Shown in pieces: positions 1-9,784 of a stretch of 64,000 nt of DNA. The notes below the pieces were generated by a model, which saw only the letters and a list, made by a program, of their open reading frames with translations, was not told the DNA's origin and did not search any database. The translations under genes and the position numbers were made by a program. The stretch lies in contig NZ_JAEKEZ010000029.1 of NCBI RefSeq assembly GCF_016650815.1, positions 744,001-808,000 of the forward strand, given 5' to 3'. Source of the stretch: Pseudomonas sp. TH31. GTDB lineage: Bacteria; Pseudomonadota; Gammaproteobacteria; Pseudomonadales; Pseudomonadaceae. Positions within the stretch are counted from its first letter, which is position 1, and each line of letters opens with the position of its first letter.

Positions 1-116
1 CAGATTTGCTATAGAGCCGTCGTTGAAAACGGCCAGTCAGCTCCCGCCAAGTGCGGGTTTGCTGGAGTTCCCACATTGCTGTGGGCAGCGCAAGAGCAAG
101 CCCTTGCGCAAATTCT
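1..116. other. window edge, 3' flank of ffh
   Basis: This is non-coding sequence downstream of ffh (which runs on the minus strand). It holds a short hairpin (CCCGC-N5-GCGGG near 45-60). In pseudomonads rpsP usually lies beyond this point, but it is outside the window. I see no gene here. Confidence 0.4.
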
Positions 117-1493
<1,377 letters not shown>

Positions 1494-1702
1494 GCGCGAT
1501 CCTTTCAGGCCCTATGTAGACCGAGGTAATGGCGGCCCAGACCGTGATAAACAAGTGCTCGGCGAGCCTGCGGCGTGGGCAGGTCGCGGATTATAGCGAA
1601 GACTGCGTCTCGCGGACACCTCGCTGTCAGGTTGTATGGTCTTTCGTGCAATGAGGGTTCTATGCCAAACTCAGCGCCTTTCGGGCTTGCCTAACAGGAT
1701 TT

Positions 1703-2515
1703 ATGCTCCCCTTGTCACCGAGTTTGCTTACCACCCTCGCCGCCGCCTGCTTATATGCCGCTGCGACCCTCTATCAGGGCACACGTCTGGCCACTGGCGC
1801 CAAGGCGAACAAGCGCCTGCTGGTCACGCTCGGCGTACTGGCCGTGCTGGCCCACAGCGCCAGCCTGTTCACGCATTTGTTGACGCCGATCGGCCTGGGC
1901 CTGGACTTCTTCAGCGCCGCCAGCCTGATTGCCGCTGCGGTCATCGCCCTGACCCTGCTGGCCTGCTCGCGAATCCCAGTCGAGAACCTGCTGGTATTGC
2001 TGTTCCCGCTCGGGGCCGCGACCGTGTTGCTGGCGCAATTCGCCCCAGCGGGTACGGTGCAGATCATTGATGAAGAGCCGGGCATTCTCGCCCACATCCT
2101 GTTGTCGATCCTCGCCTACGGCATGTTCACCATCGCGGTGTTCCAGGCGTTGCTGCTGCTGGTGCAAGATCACCAGCTCAAAAACAAGCACCCCTCCGGG
2201 CTGATCAAGAACTTCCCGCCGCTGCAGACCATGGAAAGCCTGCTGTTCGGCTTCCTCTGGGCCGGCTGGACGCTGCTGTCGCTGTCGCTGATTTCCGGGT
2301 GGCTGTTCGTCGAGAACCTGTTCGCTCAGCATCTGGTGCACAAGACGCTACTGGCCTGCCTGGCCTGGATTGTCTTCAGCGTATTGCTGTGGGGTCGTAA
2401 CCGCCTCGGCTGGCGCGGGCACAAGGCGATTCGCTGGACGCTTGCCGGCTTCTGCCTGCTGATGCTGGCCTATTTCGGCAGCAAGCTGGTTCGTGAATAC
2501 ATTCTGCACATCTGA
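1703..2515 (+). CDS. ypjD: CcsA/YpjD-family inner-membrane protein
   Basis: This 270-residue protein is hydrophobic along most of its length, with about eight predicted membrane segments. It matches the YpjD branch of the CcsA/CcmC-type cytochrome c assembly family that sits next to ffh in pseudomonads. The family name implies haem handling, but YpjD has no firmly known biochemical role, so the function is open. The start is an ATG with AGGA close upstream. The stop is 12 bases before the next gene, and the two genes probably form one transcript. Confidence 0.8.
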   Translation: MLPLSPSLLTTLAAACLYAAATLYQGTRLATGAKANKRLLVTLGVLAVLAHSASLFTHLLTPIGLGLDFFSAASLIAAAVIALTLLACSRIPVENLLVLLFPLGAATVLLAQFAPAGTVQIIDEEPGILAHILLSILAYGMFTIAVFQALLLLVQDHQLKNKHPSGLIKNFPPLQTMESLLFGFLWAGWTLLSLSLISGWLFVENLFAQHLVHKTLLACLAWIVFSVLLWGRNRLGWRGHKAIRWTLAGFCLLMLAYFGSKLVREYILHI

Positions 2516-2527
2516 CGGGCGGCAATA

Positions 2528-3772
2528 ATGGACGACTTGCCCATAGGGCCGATGCTCGCAGTGATGGTTCTGCTGATTTTGTGGTCGGGGCTGTTTACCG
2601 CCATCGAAGTCGCGCAACAGCACCTGCTGGCCCAACGCACGGCGTCGCGCGCCAGTGACAAACCCGTGGCGAAGCTGAGTTTCCCGCTCAACAGCCTGAT
2701 CCTCTGCAACACCTTGTGCCGTGCATTGGTCATGGTCATCGCCACCTTACTGGCGATTTTCGCCTGGGCGGAAAAGGGCCCATGGGCCGCCTGCCTCGGT
2801 GTCGGCGCCATTCTGCTAGTGTTCGCCGACTACCTGCCGCGCACCCTCGCTGTGCGTTATCCGGACGCAATTCTGAGCCTGGGCAACACCTTGCTCGGTG
2901 CGCCGCTGAAAATCATCTACCCCATCGCCTGGCTGCTCAATGGCACCAGCCAATTGCTGATGCAACCGTTCGCCCGCAAGGTCAACGTGGTGCAGCAAAG
3001 CGAAGACGAGGCGCCGGCGGAGCGCCACGACGATCAGGAACACGCCAACTGCCGCCCCCACGCACTGTCGGGCATCCACGCGCTGGACAACATCACGGTC
3101 AATGACATCCTGGTGCCACGCAGTGAGGTCGACGGGATCAACCTCGACGACTCCATCGAAGAGATCATCGAACAACTGCGCAAAAACCGCCGCACGCGCC
3201 TGCCGGTGTTCCATAGCGACATCAATCAGGTCGAAGCAGTGCTCAACACCCGGCAGATCCGCCATCTGCTGCCGGATGCCAGCCTGACGGTTGAAGCGTT
3301 GCTGGCGGCCAGCCACGAACCGTACTTCGTCCCGGAAAGCACCCCGCTGCAACTGCAGCTGCTCAACTTCCACAAGCAGCAACGGCGCTTGGGCATGGTG
3401 GTGGACGAGTACGGCGAAGTGCTCGGCATCGTGACCTTGGAAGATATCCTCGAAGAAATCGTCGGCGAGTTCGAAAGCGAACACAGCCTGGACAACCCGC
3501 ATATCCACCCGCAGGCCGATGGTCGACTGGTGATTGAGGGCGCGGCGTCGATTCGCGAACTGAACAAGAGCCTGGGCTGGCACCTGCCCAGCGATGGGCC
3601 AAAAACCCTGAACGGCTTGGTGACCGAGGCGCTGGAAACCATTCCGGAGAGCGCGGTCTGCCTGAAGATCGGGCGTTATCGGCTGGAGATTCTCGAGACC
3701 GAAGACAACCGTGTTACGCGGGTGATGGTCTGGCACACCAGTTCGGTTCCGGCGGTTGCGCCCATCCGCTAG
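2528..3772 (+). CDS. HlyC/CorC (CNNM) family transporter with CBS domains
   Basis: This 414-residue membrane protein has the standard three-part layout. A DUF21/CNNM membrane domain covers about residues 1-150 (several hydrophobic segments). A CBS pair covers about 185-300 (VNDILVPRSEVDGIN; RRLGMVVDEYGEVLGIVT). A CorC_HlyC C-terminal domain starts near 325 (DGRLVIEGAASIRELN). Homologues are implicated in magnesium or cobalt efflux, but the substrate cannot be read from the sequence. It follows ypjD by 12 bases, which implies co-transcription. A REP pair lies directly after the stop. Confidence 0.87.
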   Translation: MDDLPIGPMLAVMVLLILWSGLFTAIEVAQQHLLAQRTASRASDKPVAKLSFPLNSLILCNTLCRALVMVIATLLAIFAWAEKGPWAACLGVGAILLVFADYLPRTLAVRYPDAILSLGNTLLGAPLKIIYPIAWLLNGTSQLLMQPFARKVNVVQQSEDEAPAERHDDQEHANCRPHALSGIHALDNITVNDILVPRSEVDGINLDDSIEEIIEQLRKNRRTRLPVFHSDINQVEAVLNTRQIRHLLPDASLTVEALLAASHEPYFVPESTPLQLQLLNFHKQQRRLGMVVDEYGEVLGIVTLEDILEEIVGEFESEHSLDNPHIHPQADGRLVIEGAASIRELNKSLGWHLPSDGPKTLNGLVTEALETIPESAVCLKIGRYRLEILETEDNRVTRVMVWHTSSVPAVAPIR

Positions 3773-3778
3773 ATTGTT

Positions 3779-3855
3779 AAAAGATCGCAGCCTGCGGCAG
3801 CTCCTGCATTTGGAATGCATTCCCCTGTAGGAGCTGCCGCAGGCTGCGATCTTTT
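3779..3855. repeat. REP inverted pair, family A
   Basis: Two inverted copies of the core AGATCGCAGCCTGCGGCAGC / its complement are separated by a short loop. The core recurs at about a dozen other intergenic sites in this window. It lies just after the CorC-like gene and could act as a transcript-end hairpin. Confidence 0.9.
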
Positions 3856-4015
3856 CTGCCTCTTGTTCGATCGTTAGCCGCCTTTCTATAATCGAGCCGC
3901 TTACCCAAGCCCCGCCCTACCCCAGTGCTACCCGCACGCAGTGTTAAACCCACATCCCTGGGTGTTCGACCATAATAATTCGCTCCACTGGAGCATGACT
4001 GTCAGGGATCACCGC

Positions 4016-5332
4016 ATGACCACCAGCACCGCCTACAGCGACACCGCGCCTGCCCAACCGACGAACTCCGCCACCCGCGTGGCCACCGCGAGCTTCATCG
4101 GCACTGCCATCGAGTTCTACGATTTCTACGTCTACGCCACCGCCGCCGCGCTGGTGATCGGGCCGGTGTTCTTTCCGCAGACGTCCGGCACTGCCCAGAT
4201 GCTCTCGGCGTTTCTTACCTTTGGCATTGCCTTTCTTGCTCGACCACTGGGTTCGGCACTGTTCGGCCATTTTGGTGACCGTATCGGGCGCAAATCGACA
4301 CTGGTTGCGTCTCTGCTGCTGATGGGCGTGTGCACCACGCTGATTGGCGTATTACCAGGTTACGACAGCATTGGCGCCTGGGCGCCGATCCTGCTTTGCG
4401 TGCTGCGCTTCGGCCAGGGCCTGGGATTGGGCGGTGAATGGGGTGGCGCGGCGCTGTTGGCGACGGAGAATGCACCCAAGGGCAAACGCGCCTGGTTCGG
4501 CATGTTCCCGCAGCTTGGCCCTTCGATTGGCTTCCTGGCCGCCAACGGTCTGTTCCTGACACTGGCCATGACCCTGAACGATGAACAGTTCCGGGCCTGG
4601 GGCTGGCGGATTCCGTTTCTGCTGAGCGCCGTGCTGGTGATGGTCGGCCTGTACGTGCGCCTCAAACTCCACGAAACCCCGGTGTTCGCCAATGCCATGG
4701 CCCGTCAGGAACGGGTGAAGATTCCGCTGGTCGAGCTGTTCAGCCAGTACTGGGCGCCGATGCTGCTGGGTGCCGGGTCGATGGTGGTCTGCTACGCACT
4801 GTTCTATATCTCGACGGTGTTTTCCCTGAGTTATGGCGTATCAACGCTGGGCTACACCCGGGAAACCTTCCTCGCGCTGCTGTGCTTTGCCGTGCTGTTC
4901 ATGGCCGCAGCCACACCGTTGTCGGCCTGGGCCAGCGACCGCTACGGGCGCAAACCGGTGCTGGTCATCGGGGGCGTGCTGGCGATTCTGTCCGGGTTCT
5001 TGATGGAGCCGCTGCTGACCCACGGTACGACCTGGGGCGTGGCGCTGTTCCTGTGCATCGAGCTGTTTCTGATGGGCGTGACATTTGCGCCGATGGGCGC
5101 GTTGTTGCCGGAGCTGTTTCCGACTCACGTTCGCTATACCGGTGCGTCGGCGGCCTACAACCTGGGCGGCATTGTCGGGGCCTCGGCGGCGCCGTTCCTT
5201 GCGCAGAAACTGGTGGCGATGGGGGGCTTGAGTTATGTCGGCGGGTATGTGTCGGGGGCGGCGGTGCTGAGCTTGATTGCGGTGCTGTGCCTGAAGGAGA
5301 CGCGTGATAACGATTTGAATCGGGTGGCCTGA
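4016..5332 (+). CDS. MFS transporter, metabolite:H+ symporter (MHS) type
   Basis: This 438-residue major facilitator has 12 predicted membrane segments. The loop 2-3 signature FGDRIGRKSTL and its second-half counterpart SDRYGRKPV are both present, along with the family's early FIGTAIEFYDFYVYA segment. That opening is typical of the MHS subfamily (shikimate, proline/betaine and alpha-ketoglutarate carriers). The substrate is not evident. I chose the ATG at 4016 because AGGGA lies 8 bases upstream; an upstream GTG at 3941 would add 25 unlikely residues. The gene is monocistronic, flanked by two repeat elements, and convergent with purT. Confidence 0.85.
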   Translation: MTTSTAYSDTAPAQPTNSATRVATASFIGTAIEFYDFYVYATAAALVIGPVFFPQTSGTAQMLSAFLTFGIAFLARPLGSALFGHFGDRIGRKSTLVASLLLMGVCTTLIGVLPGYDSIGAWAPILLCVLRFGQGLGLGGEWGGAALLATENAPKGKRAWFGMFPQLGPSIGFLAANGLFLTLAMTLNDEQFRAWGWRIPFLLSAVLVMVGLYVRLKLHETPVFANAMARQERVKIPLVELFSQYWAPMLLGAGSMVVCYALFYISTVFSLSYGVSTLGYTRETFLALLCFAVLFMAAATPLSAWASDRYGRKPVLVIGGVLAILSGFLMEPLLTHGTTWGVALFLCIELFLMGVTFAPMGALLPELFPTHVRYTGASAAYNLGGIVGASAAPFLAQKLVAMGGLSYVGGYVSGAAVLSLIAVLCLKETRDNDLNRVA

Positions 5333-5343
5333 TAGGCCGCCAT

Positions 5344-5429
5344 CGCGGGCAAGCCTTGCTCCTACAGATTTGTGTCGATTCACAACTATGTGTTCGACAC
5401 AAATCTGTAGGAGCAAGGCTTGCCCGCGA
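5344..5429. repeat. long perfect inverted repeat, family C
   Basis: Two 35-bp arms, perfectly complementary, read GCGGGCAAGCCTTGCTCC inward and flank a 16-bp loop. The element sits between the convergent MFS and purT genes. The hairpin could end transcription from both sides, although it has no T-tract. It resembles the family B REP in layout but differs in sequence. Confidence 0.88.
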
Positions 5430-5434
5430 TGCTT

Positions 5435-6616
5435 TTAAAGCTCTACAACAACAGCCTGAGAAGCACGGGTCGCTTTGGCACGAGCCGCTTCAATCGACTC
5501 ATCCCGCGCCAACGCCACGCCCATCCGGCGCTGACCGTTGACTTCAGGTTTGCCGAACAGACGCAACGCCGTATCCGGTTCGCTCAATGCGGCACCGAGG
5601 TTGGAGAAAGCGGTCTGAGTCGACTGCCCTTCCACCAGAATCACCGCCGAAGCCGAAGGCCCGAACTGACGGATCAACGGAATCGGCAGCCCCAGAATTG
5701 CCCGAGCGTGCAGCGCGAACTGCGACAGGTCCTGGGAAATCAGGGTGACGAGGCCAGTGTCATGCGGGCGCGGCGATACTTCGCTGAACCACACCTGATC
5801 ACCTTTGATGAACAACTCGACGCCAAACAGACCACGGCCACCCAAGGCTTCGGTCACGGCTTTAGCGACACGTTCGGATTCAGCCAGGGCAATCGGGCTC
5901 ATCGCCTGGGGCTGCCAGGATTCCTGGTAATCGCCCTTCTCCTGACGGTGACCGACCGGCGCGCAGAACGTGGTGCCGCCGACGTGACGCACAGTCAGCA
6001 GGGTGATCTCGTAGTCGAAGTCGATGAAGCCTTCAATGATCACCCGACCTTTACCGGCACGGCCGCCTTCCTGGGCGTAATCCCACGCGGTTTTCACGTC
6101 AGCAGCGCTGCGCAGCAGGCTCTGGCCTTTGCCCGAGGAGCTCATGACCGGTTTGACCACGCATGGGAAGCCCAGGTCTTCGACGGCTTTGCTGTAATCC
6201 TCAAAGGTGTCGGCAAAGTGGTACGGCGAGGTCGGCAGGTCCAGCTCTTCGGCAGCCAGGCGACGGATGCCTTCGCGGTTCATGGTCAGCAGCGCGGCGC
6301 GAGCGGTCGGGATCACGGTGAAGCCTTCGGCTTCCAGCTCGACCAGGGTCGCGGTGGCGATGGCTTCGATTTCCGGCACGATGAAATGCGGCTTCTCGGC
6401 CTCGATCACGGCACGCAGGGCAGCGCCGTCGAGCATATTGATTACATGGCTGCGGTGGGCGACTTGCATCGCCGGCGCGTTGGCGTAGCGATCCACGGCA
6501 ATCACTTCAACGCCCAGGCGTTGCAGCTCGATCACCACTTCCTTGCCCAACTCGCCACAGCCACAAAGCAATACGCGGGTCGCGGTTGGCGACAATGGAG
6601 TTCCGATACGGGTCAT
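5435..6616 (-). CDS. purT: formate-dependent phosphoribosylglycinamide formyltransferase PurT
   Basis: PurT makes formyl-GAR from GAR, formate and ATP. It is the folate-independent alternative to PurN in step three of purine synthesis. The 393-residue length is that of the family. The N-terminal Rossmann-like part reads LLCGCGELGKEVVIELQRLG. A central ATP-grasp domain includes FPCVVKPVMSSSGKGQS, and a later GVELFIKGDQVWFSEVSPRP gives the metal/ATP-binding acidic residues. The ATG at 6616 is the natural start. The gene is alone on its strand here and convergent with the MFS gene. purL, the next enzyme's gene, lies at 18.3-22.2 kb. Confidence 0.96.
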   Translation of the reverse strand: MTRIGTPLSPTATRVLLCGCGELGKEVVIELQRLGVEVIAVDRYANAPAMQVAHRSHVINMLDGAALRAVIEAEKPHFIVPEIEAIATATLVELEAEGFTVIPTARAALLTMNREGIRRLAAEELDLPTSPYHFADTFEDYSKAVEDLGFPCVVKPVMSSSGKGQSLLRSAADVKTAWDYAQEGGRAGKGRVIIEGFIDFDYEITLLTVRHVGGTTFCAPVGHRQEKGDYQESWQPQAMSPIALAESERVAKAVTEALGGRGLFGVELFIKGDQVWFSEVSPRPHDTGLVTLISQDLSQFALHARAILGLPIPLIRQFGPSASAVILVEGQSTQTAFSNLGAALSEPDTALRLFGKPEVNGQRRMGVALARDESIEAARAKATRASQAVVVEL

Positions 6617-6659
6617 CTCAGGTCCTCAAAGAAGCGGATCATCGAGGGATGCAACGAAA

Positions 6660-6815
6660 GTAGCCTGTGGCCAGTTCTGTTAGTCAATTTCGGCGCAGCA
6701 AGCCCATATCCTGCGTTGCTCCTCCTCGCCATAGCAAGCTATGACTCGTCACAGCGCCCCGGCTATGGACTTCCTGCATCCGAACTTGAACTAACGAACT
6801 GGCCATACAGGCTAC
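6660..6815. repeat. 156-bp palindromic element, MITE-like
   Basis: The ends form an imperfect 25-bp terminal inverted repeat: GTAGCCTGTGGCCAGTTC on the left, and GTAGCCTGTATGGCCAGTTC when the right end is reverse-complemented. The middle has further partial symmetry. It has no coding capacity. It fills the gap between the VUT and purT genes and is distinct from the REP families. Confidence 0.7.
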
Positions 6816-6873
6816 CAACGCGCTTCCCATGGGAAGAAAGCGCCGCATTTTACATGAACTGCGGGGTTTGGCT

Positions 6874-7341
6874 TCAGCTGGCGACGGTCTGTTTGCGCAG
6901 GCGCCAGGCCATGATCAGCCAAACAGCGGTCACACCGGCAAACTTCGAACCCATGGCGGTGAGGATCACGGCCGGGGTAAACGCGCCGATCATACCGAAG
7001 AAGATGAACGTATCGAGGGGAATGCTCAGGGCCGAACTTATCCACAGGCGATCGTGCAACGGGCGCTTGGTGATGCTGAACACCAGCCAGTCGATGCACT
7101 CGGACACCGCGAATGCCGTGGCGCTGGCCAGGGCGATGGATGGATCGGACGTGGCGTAGGACAGCACCAGCGCCGCCAGCATCGCGGCGATGGCGCCGTG
7201 GCCGAAACGGGTTTGCACCATGTCGCGCAGCACGAATACCAGACCACCCCAGGCCGACCAGATGATATCCAGGTGCGGGGCGGTGGAAAAGGCGTAGTTG
7301 ATCAGCACGACGCTGCTGATGTAGGAGATCAGGAAGAGCAT
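6874..7341 (-). CDS. VUT family protein (YhhQ/DUF165-like), putative queuosine precursor transporter
   Basis: This small integral membrane protein (155 residues) has about five hydrophobic segments. It matches the VUT (vitamin uptake transporter) family; relatives such as E. coli YhhQ import queuosine precursors. It is shorter than YhhQ (about 220 residues), which is seen in this Pseudomonas branch. Motifs include SATAFAVSECIDWLVFSITK and the LWISSALSIPLDTFIFF segment characteristic of the family. The ATG at 7341 is chosen because the protein opens directly on a membrane segment; the ribosome site is weak. Substrate assignment is by family only. Confidence 0.75.
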   Translation of the reverse strand: MLFLISYISSVVLINYAFSTAPHLDIIWSAWGGLVFVLRDMVQTRFGHGAIAAMLAALVLSYATSDPSIALASATAFAVSECIDWLVFSITKRPLHDRLWISSALSIPLDTFIFFGMIGAFTPAVILTAMGSKFAGVTAVWLIMAWRLRKQTVAS

Positions 7342-7381
7342 GGGGCGTGGGAATACCTGTCAATTTGGCGCACAGAGTACC

Positions 7382-7490
7382 GTAGGAGCTGCCGAGTGCA
7401 ACGAGGCTGCGATCTTTTGAGGTTTTTTATACAAACAGGATCAAAAGATCGCAGCCTCGTTGCACTCGGCAGCTCCTACCAGCTCCTACA
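7382..7490. repeat. REP inverted pair, family A (GTGCAACGAG variant)
   Basis: Inverted copies of GTAGGAGCTGCCGAGTGC...GCTGCGATC flank an A/T-rich loop. The right end carries a short tandem duplication of AGCTCCTAC and overlaps the last codons of the DUF1289 gene, so this repeat supplies that gene's stop codon. Confidence 0.88.
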
Positions 7491-7701
7491 AGTCGGGGGT
7501 TTTGCCCATCATCCAGAGCAGGCCGCTGGATTTGGCGCGTTCATGACACAACCCCAACACCTTGCGCCGCTCGGCATTGTCCATCCGGCTCCAGCGAGTG
7601 ATTTCTTCCACCGTGCGCTGGCACCCGGTGCAGATATCGTCATCATCCAGTGCGCAAATGTTCACGCACGGCGATAGCACAGGTCGTTCGGTCGCGTTCA
7701 T
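7486..7701 (-). CDS. DUF1289 domain-containing protein
   Basis: This 71-residue protein has the DUF1289 pattern of conserved cysteines: SPCVNICALDDDDICTGCQR, then WSRMDNAERR. The cysteines suggest metal or Fe-S binding, but the family is functionally uncharacterised. It is translationally coupled to the upstream carbonic-anhydrase-like gene: its ATG overlaps that gene's TGA (ATGA). Its last codons run into a REP element, so the C-terminus may vary between strains. Confidence 0.85.
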   Translation of the reverse strand: MNATERPVLSPCVNICALDDDDICTGCQRTVEEITRWSRMDNAERRKVLGLCHERAKSSGLLWMMGKTPDL

Positions 7702-8222
7702 TCTTCCTGCTCAACCAGATCGCGGGCATAGCGCTGCGAGTTATGCACATAGTGAGCGGCGCTGGCTTCGAGCATTTTCTTCTGTGGCTCGGTGAGTTCG
7801 CGCACAACCTTGCCCGGCGAGCCCATGACCAGCGAGCCGTCCGGGATCTCCTTGCCTTCACCGATCAGCGAGTTGGCGCCGATGATACAGTTCTTGCCGA
7901 TTTTCGCGCCGTTGAGGATCACCGCGTTGATGCCGATCAGGCTGTAGTCGCCCACCGTGCAGCCATGGAGCATGGCGTTGTGGCCGATGGTCACGCCGGT
8001 GCCGATGGTCAGCGGGTAGCCCATGTCGGTGTGCATCACGGTGCCGTCCTGGACGTTGCTGTTCTTGCCGATCAGGATCAGCTCGTTGTCGCCGCGCAAC
8101 ACGGCGTTGAACCAGACATTGGCGCCCTCTTCGAGTTTGACCTTGCCCACCAGTACGGCATTGGGGGCAACCCAGCTCTGTGGATGGGTTTCGACGCGAG
8201 CGTCGCCCAGGCGATATTTCAT
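7698..8222 (-). CDS. gamma carbonic anhydrase-like protein (YrdA/PaaY type)
   Basis: This 174-residue protein has a left-handed beta-helix of hexapeptide repeats (VGKVKLEEGANVWFNAVLRG, IGKNSNVQDGTVMH, IGTGVTIGHNAMLHGC, IGINAVILNGAKIGKNC). The histidines that bind metal in gamma carbonic anhydrases fit the TVMHTD and IGHNAMLHG positions. Many bacterial relatives bind metal but have unproven activity. I set the start at the ATG at 8222, which has a GAGG site upstream; a longer frame to 8330 adds unrelated residues. The gene overlaps the DUF1289 gene by four bases. Confidence 0.86.
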   Translation of the reverse strand: MKYRLGDARVETHPQSWVAPNAVLVGKVKLEEGANVWFNAVLRGDNELILIGKNSNVQDGTVMHTDMGYPLTIGTGVTIGHNAMLHGCTVGDYSLIGINAVILNGAKIGKNCIIGANSLIGEGKEIPDGSLVMGSPGKVVRELTEPQKKMLEASAAHYVHNSQRYARDLVEQEE

Positions 8223-8277
8223 CTTAGTGTCCTCAAGGCTCAGGCAGCCGCGCAGTCTTGCCATACCAAAGATGGCT

Positions 8278-8877
8278 TCAAATATTGATAAAGCTTTTGG
8301 GTGGGTGGTGCAGGCTGATGTCGGCGTCATAAAGCAGATTGATCAACTCGACGATCATGATCGCCGTCAACCCCCAGATCTTGTACTCGCCATAACGATA
8401 GCTCGGCACGTACCAACTGCGCCCCTGGTAATCGATGCGATGGGTGTGCTCGCGCGGGTCTTCCCGGAAGAACTCCAGAGGCACGCTGAACACGGCCGCA
8501 ATCTCGGCATCGTTGGCCAGGTATTCAACGTAATCAGGAATGACGCCGACATAGGGCGTGACCTTGATGCCGTGCAGGGAGATCAGCGGGCTGAGCGGGC
8601 CGATCACTTCCACCAGCCCTGGCGGCAGGCCGATTTCTTCTTCGGCTTCGCGCAAGGCAGTGAAGATAAGGTCAGGATCCTCGGGGTCGCGGCGCCCGCC
8701 GGGGAAGGCGACTTCGCCGCCATGGGTCGAGAGCCCGCTGGCGCGCAGGGTCAGAACCAGTTCCGGTTCGTCACTGCGGGTGATCGGCACGAGTACCGCC
8801 GCCTCGGGGAAACGCTTGTCGGTTTCCAGGGTGCGTGGCGTGTGGTTGCTTACCCGATGCAGTAGCTCGTCCAGCAT
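8278..8877 (-). CDS. Nudix hydrolase, CoA pyrophosphatase (NudL/YeaB-like)
   Basis: This 199-residue Nudix enzyme probably cleaves CoA or acyl-CoA to phosphopantetheine and 3',5'-ADP. The Nudix box runs GGRRDPEDPDLIFTALREAE then EEIGL. Just before it is the CoA-subfamily motif LSTHGGEVAFPGG. The ATG at 8877 gives the normal family length; an upstream ATG at 9051 would read through a palindromic element and is rejected. It is co-oriented with the carbonic-anhydrase-like gene 56 bases downstream. Confidence 0.87.
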   Translation of the reverse strand: MLDELLHRVSNHTPRTLETDKRFPEAAVLVPITRSDEPELVLTLRASGLSTHGGEVAFPGGRRDPEDPDLIFTALREAEEEIGLPPGLVEVIGPLSPLISLHGIKVTPYVGVIPDYVEYLANDAEIAAVFSVPLEFFREDPREHTHRIDYQGRSWYVPSYRYGEYKIWGLTAIMIVELINLLYDADISLHHPPKSFINI

Positions 8878-8899
8878 GAGTGTTCTCGATCTGTGCCTG

Positions 8900-9060
8900 T
8901 AGGGTCTATTGACGTTTGCTGACGACCGCGTTGCGCGCCAACGCGCGCGATGCTGCGTTGCGGGACTTGCCAAGGGAACAGACATTAGCTGCATCCCGCG
9001 CCTTGCCTCGCACGCGTTGGCACTGCAACGCGGTTCGCCAGCAAACGTCAACAGACCCTA
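8900..9060. repeat. 161-bp palindromic element with about 35-bp terminal inverted repeats
   Basis: The left end TAGGGTCTATTGACGTTTGC and the reverse complement of the right end (TAGGGTCTGTTGACGTTTGC) match over about 35 bp with few differences. The interior is GC-rich with partial symmetry and non-coding. It occupies most of the 303-bp gap between the two divergent Nudix genes. Size and layout are MITE-like. Confidence 0.8.
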
Positions 9061-9180
9061 TGCATCATGCACCAATCACACCGACCGCCCAACCCCTGAA
9101 CTGGCGCATGTCGCGAAACGACAACTTGCCGACAGACACTGCCGCACGCCAAGATAGGCGCAGCATTCAGGAACCCAAGC

Positions 9181-9732
9181 ATGAAATTTTGCAGCCAGTG
9201 CGGCAACCCGGTCACCCAGCGCATTCCCGAAGGCGATTCGCGCCTGCGATTTGTCTGTAACAGCTGTCAGACCATTCACTATCAGAACCCCAATATCGTC
9301 GCCGGTTGCGTCGCGACCTGGGGCTCGAAGGTGTTGCTGTGCAGGCGCGCCATCGAGCCGCGACTCGGTTACTGGACGCTGCCTGCCGGCTTCATGGAAA
9401 ACGGTGAGACCGTCGAGCAAGCCGCCGTGCGCGAAACCGCCGAAGAAGCCTGTGCCCGGGTGCGCAACCTGAACATCTATACGCTGATTGATGTGCCGCA
9501 CATCAGCCAGGTGCATGTATTCTTCCGCGCCGAACTGGTGGACCTGGACTTTTGCGCCGGTCCCGAGAGCCTGGAAGTCATGTTGTTCGAAGAAGCCGAT
9601 ATCCCTTGGTCCGAGCTGGCTTTCCGCACGGTGGGCCGTACTTTAGAATGCTTCTTCGCTGACCGGCAGACGGAGGTCTACCCGGTGCGTTCCGAGTCGA
9701 TTCCACCCTTGACTCAGCCAGCCATCATCTAA
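9181..9732 (+). CDS. Nudix hydrolase with N-terminal zinc ribbon
   Basis: This 183-residue protein starts with a zinc ribbon (Cys4, Cys7, Cys26, Cys29). The Nudix fold follows, with its box at residues 70-92 (Gly70, Glu76, Arg84-Glu85, Glu88-Glu89). The usual late glycine of the box is a cysteine (Cys91), which leaves the metal-binding glutamates intact. It is related to NudC-like and ADP-ribose pyrophosphatase-like enzymes. The likely substrate is a nucleoside diphosphate derivative, but it is not determinable here. The ATG at 9181 starts right at the zinc ribbon. Confidence 0.85.
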   Translation: MKFCSQCGNPVTQRIPEGDSRLRFVCNSCQTIHYQNPNIVAGCVATWGSKVLLCRRAIEPRLGYWTLPAGFMENGETVEQAAVRETAEEACARVRNLNIYTLIDVPHISQVHVFFRAELVDLDFCAGPESLEVMLFEEADIPWSELAFRTVGRTLECFFADRQTEVYPVRSESIPPLTQPAII

Positions 9733-9784
9733 ACTCTTGGCAGTACTTATAAATAGTCGCGACACCTCTAGGGATATCGTTTCA

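Noticed and set aside
3779..3855. possible CRISPR-like spaced repeats from the many REP copies
   Set aside because: The copies are dispersed inverted pairs at different loci, not a tandem array with unique spacers.
5420..7159. 579-codon plus-strand frame across purT and the VUT gene
   Set aside because: It overlaps two well-supported minus-strand genes and a palindromic element, and has no family features.
8878..9051. N-terminal extension of the Nudix CoA pyrophosphatase
   Set aside because: The extra 58 residues are encoded by a palindromic repeat element; the ATG at 8877 fits the family.
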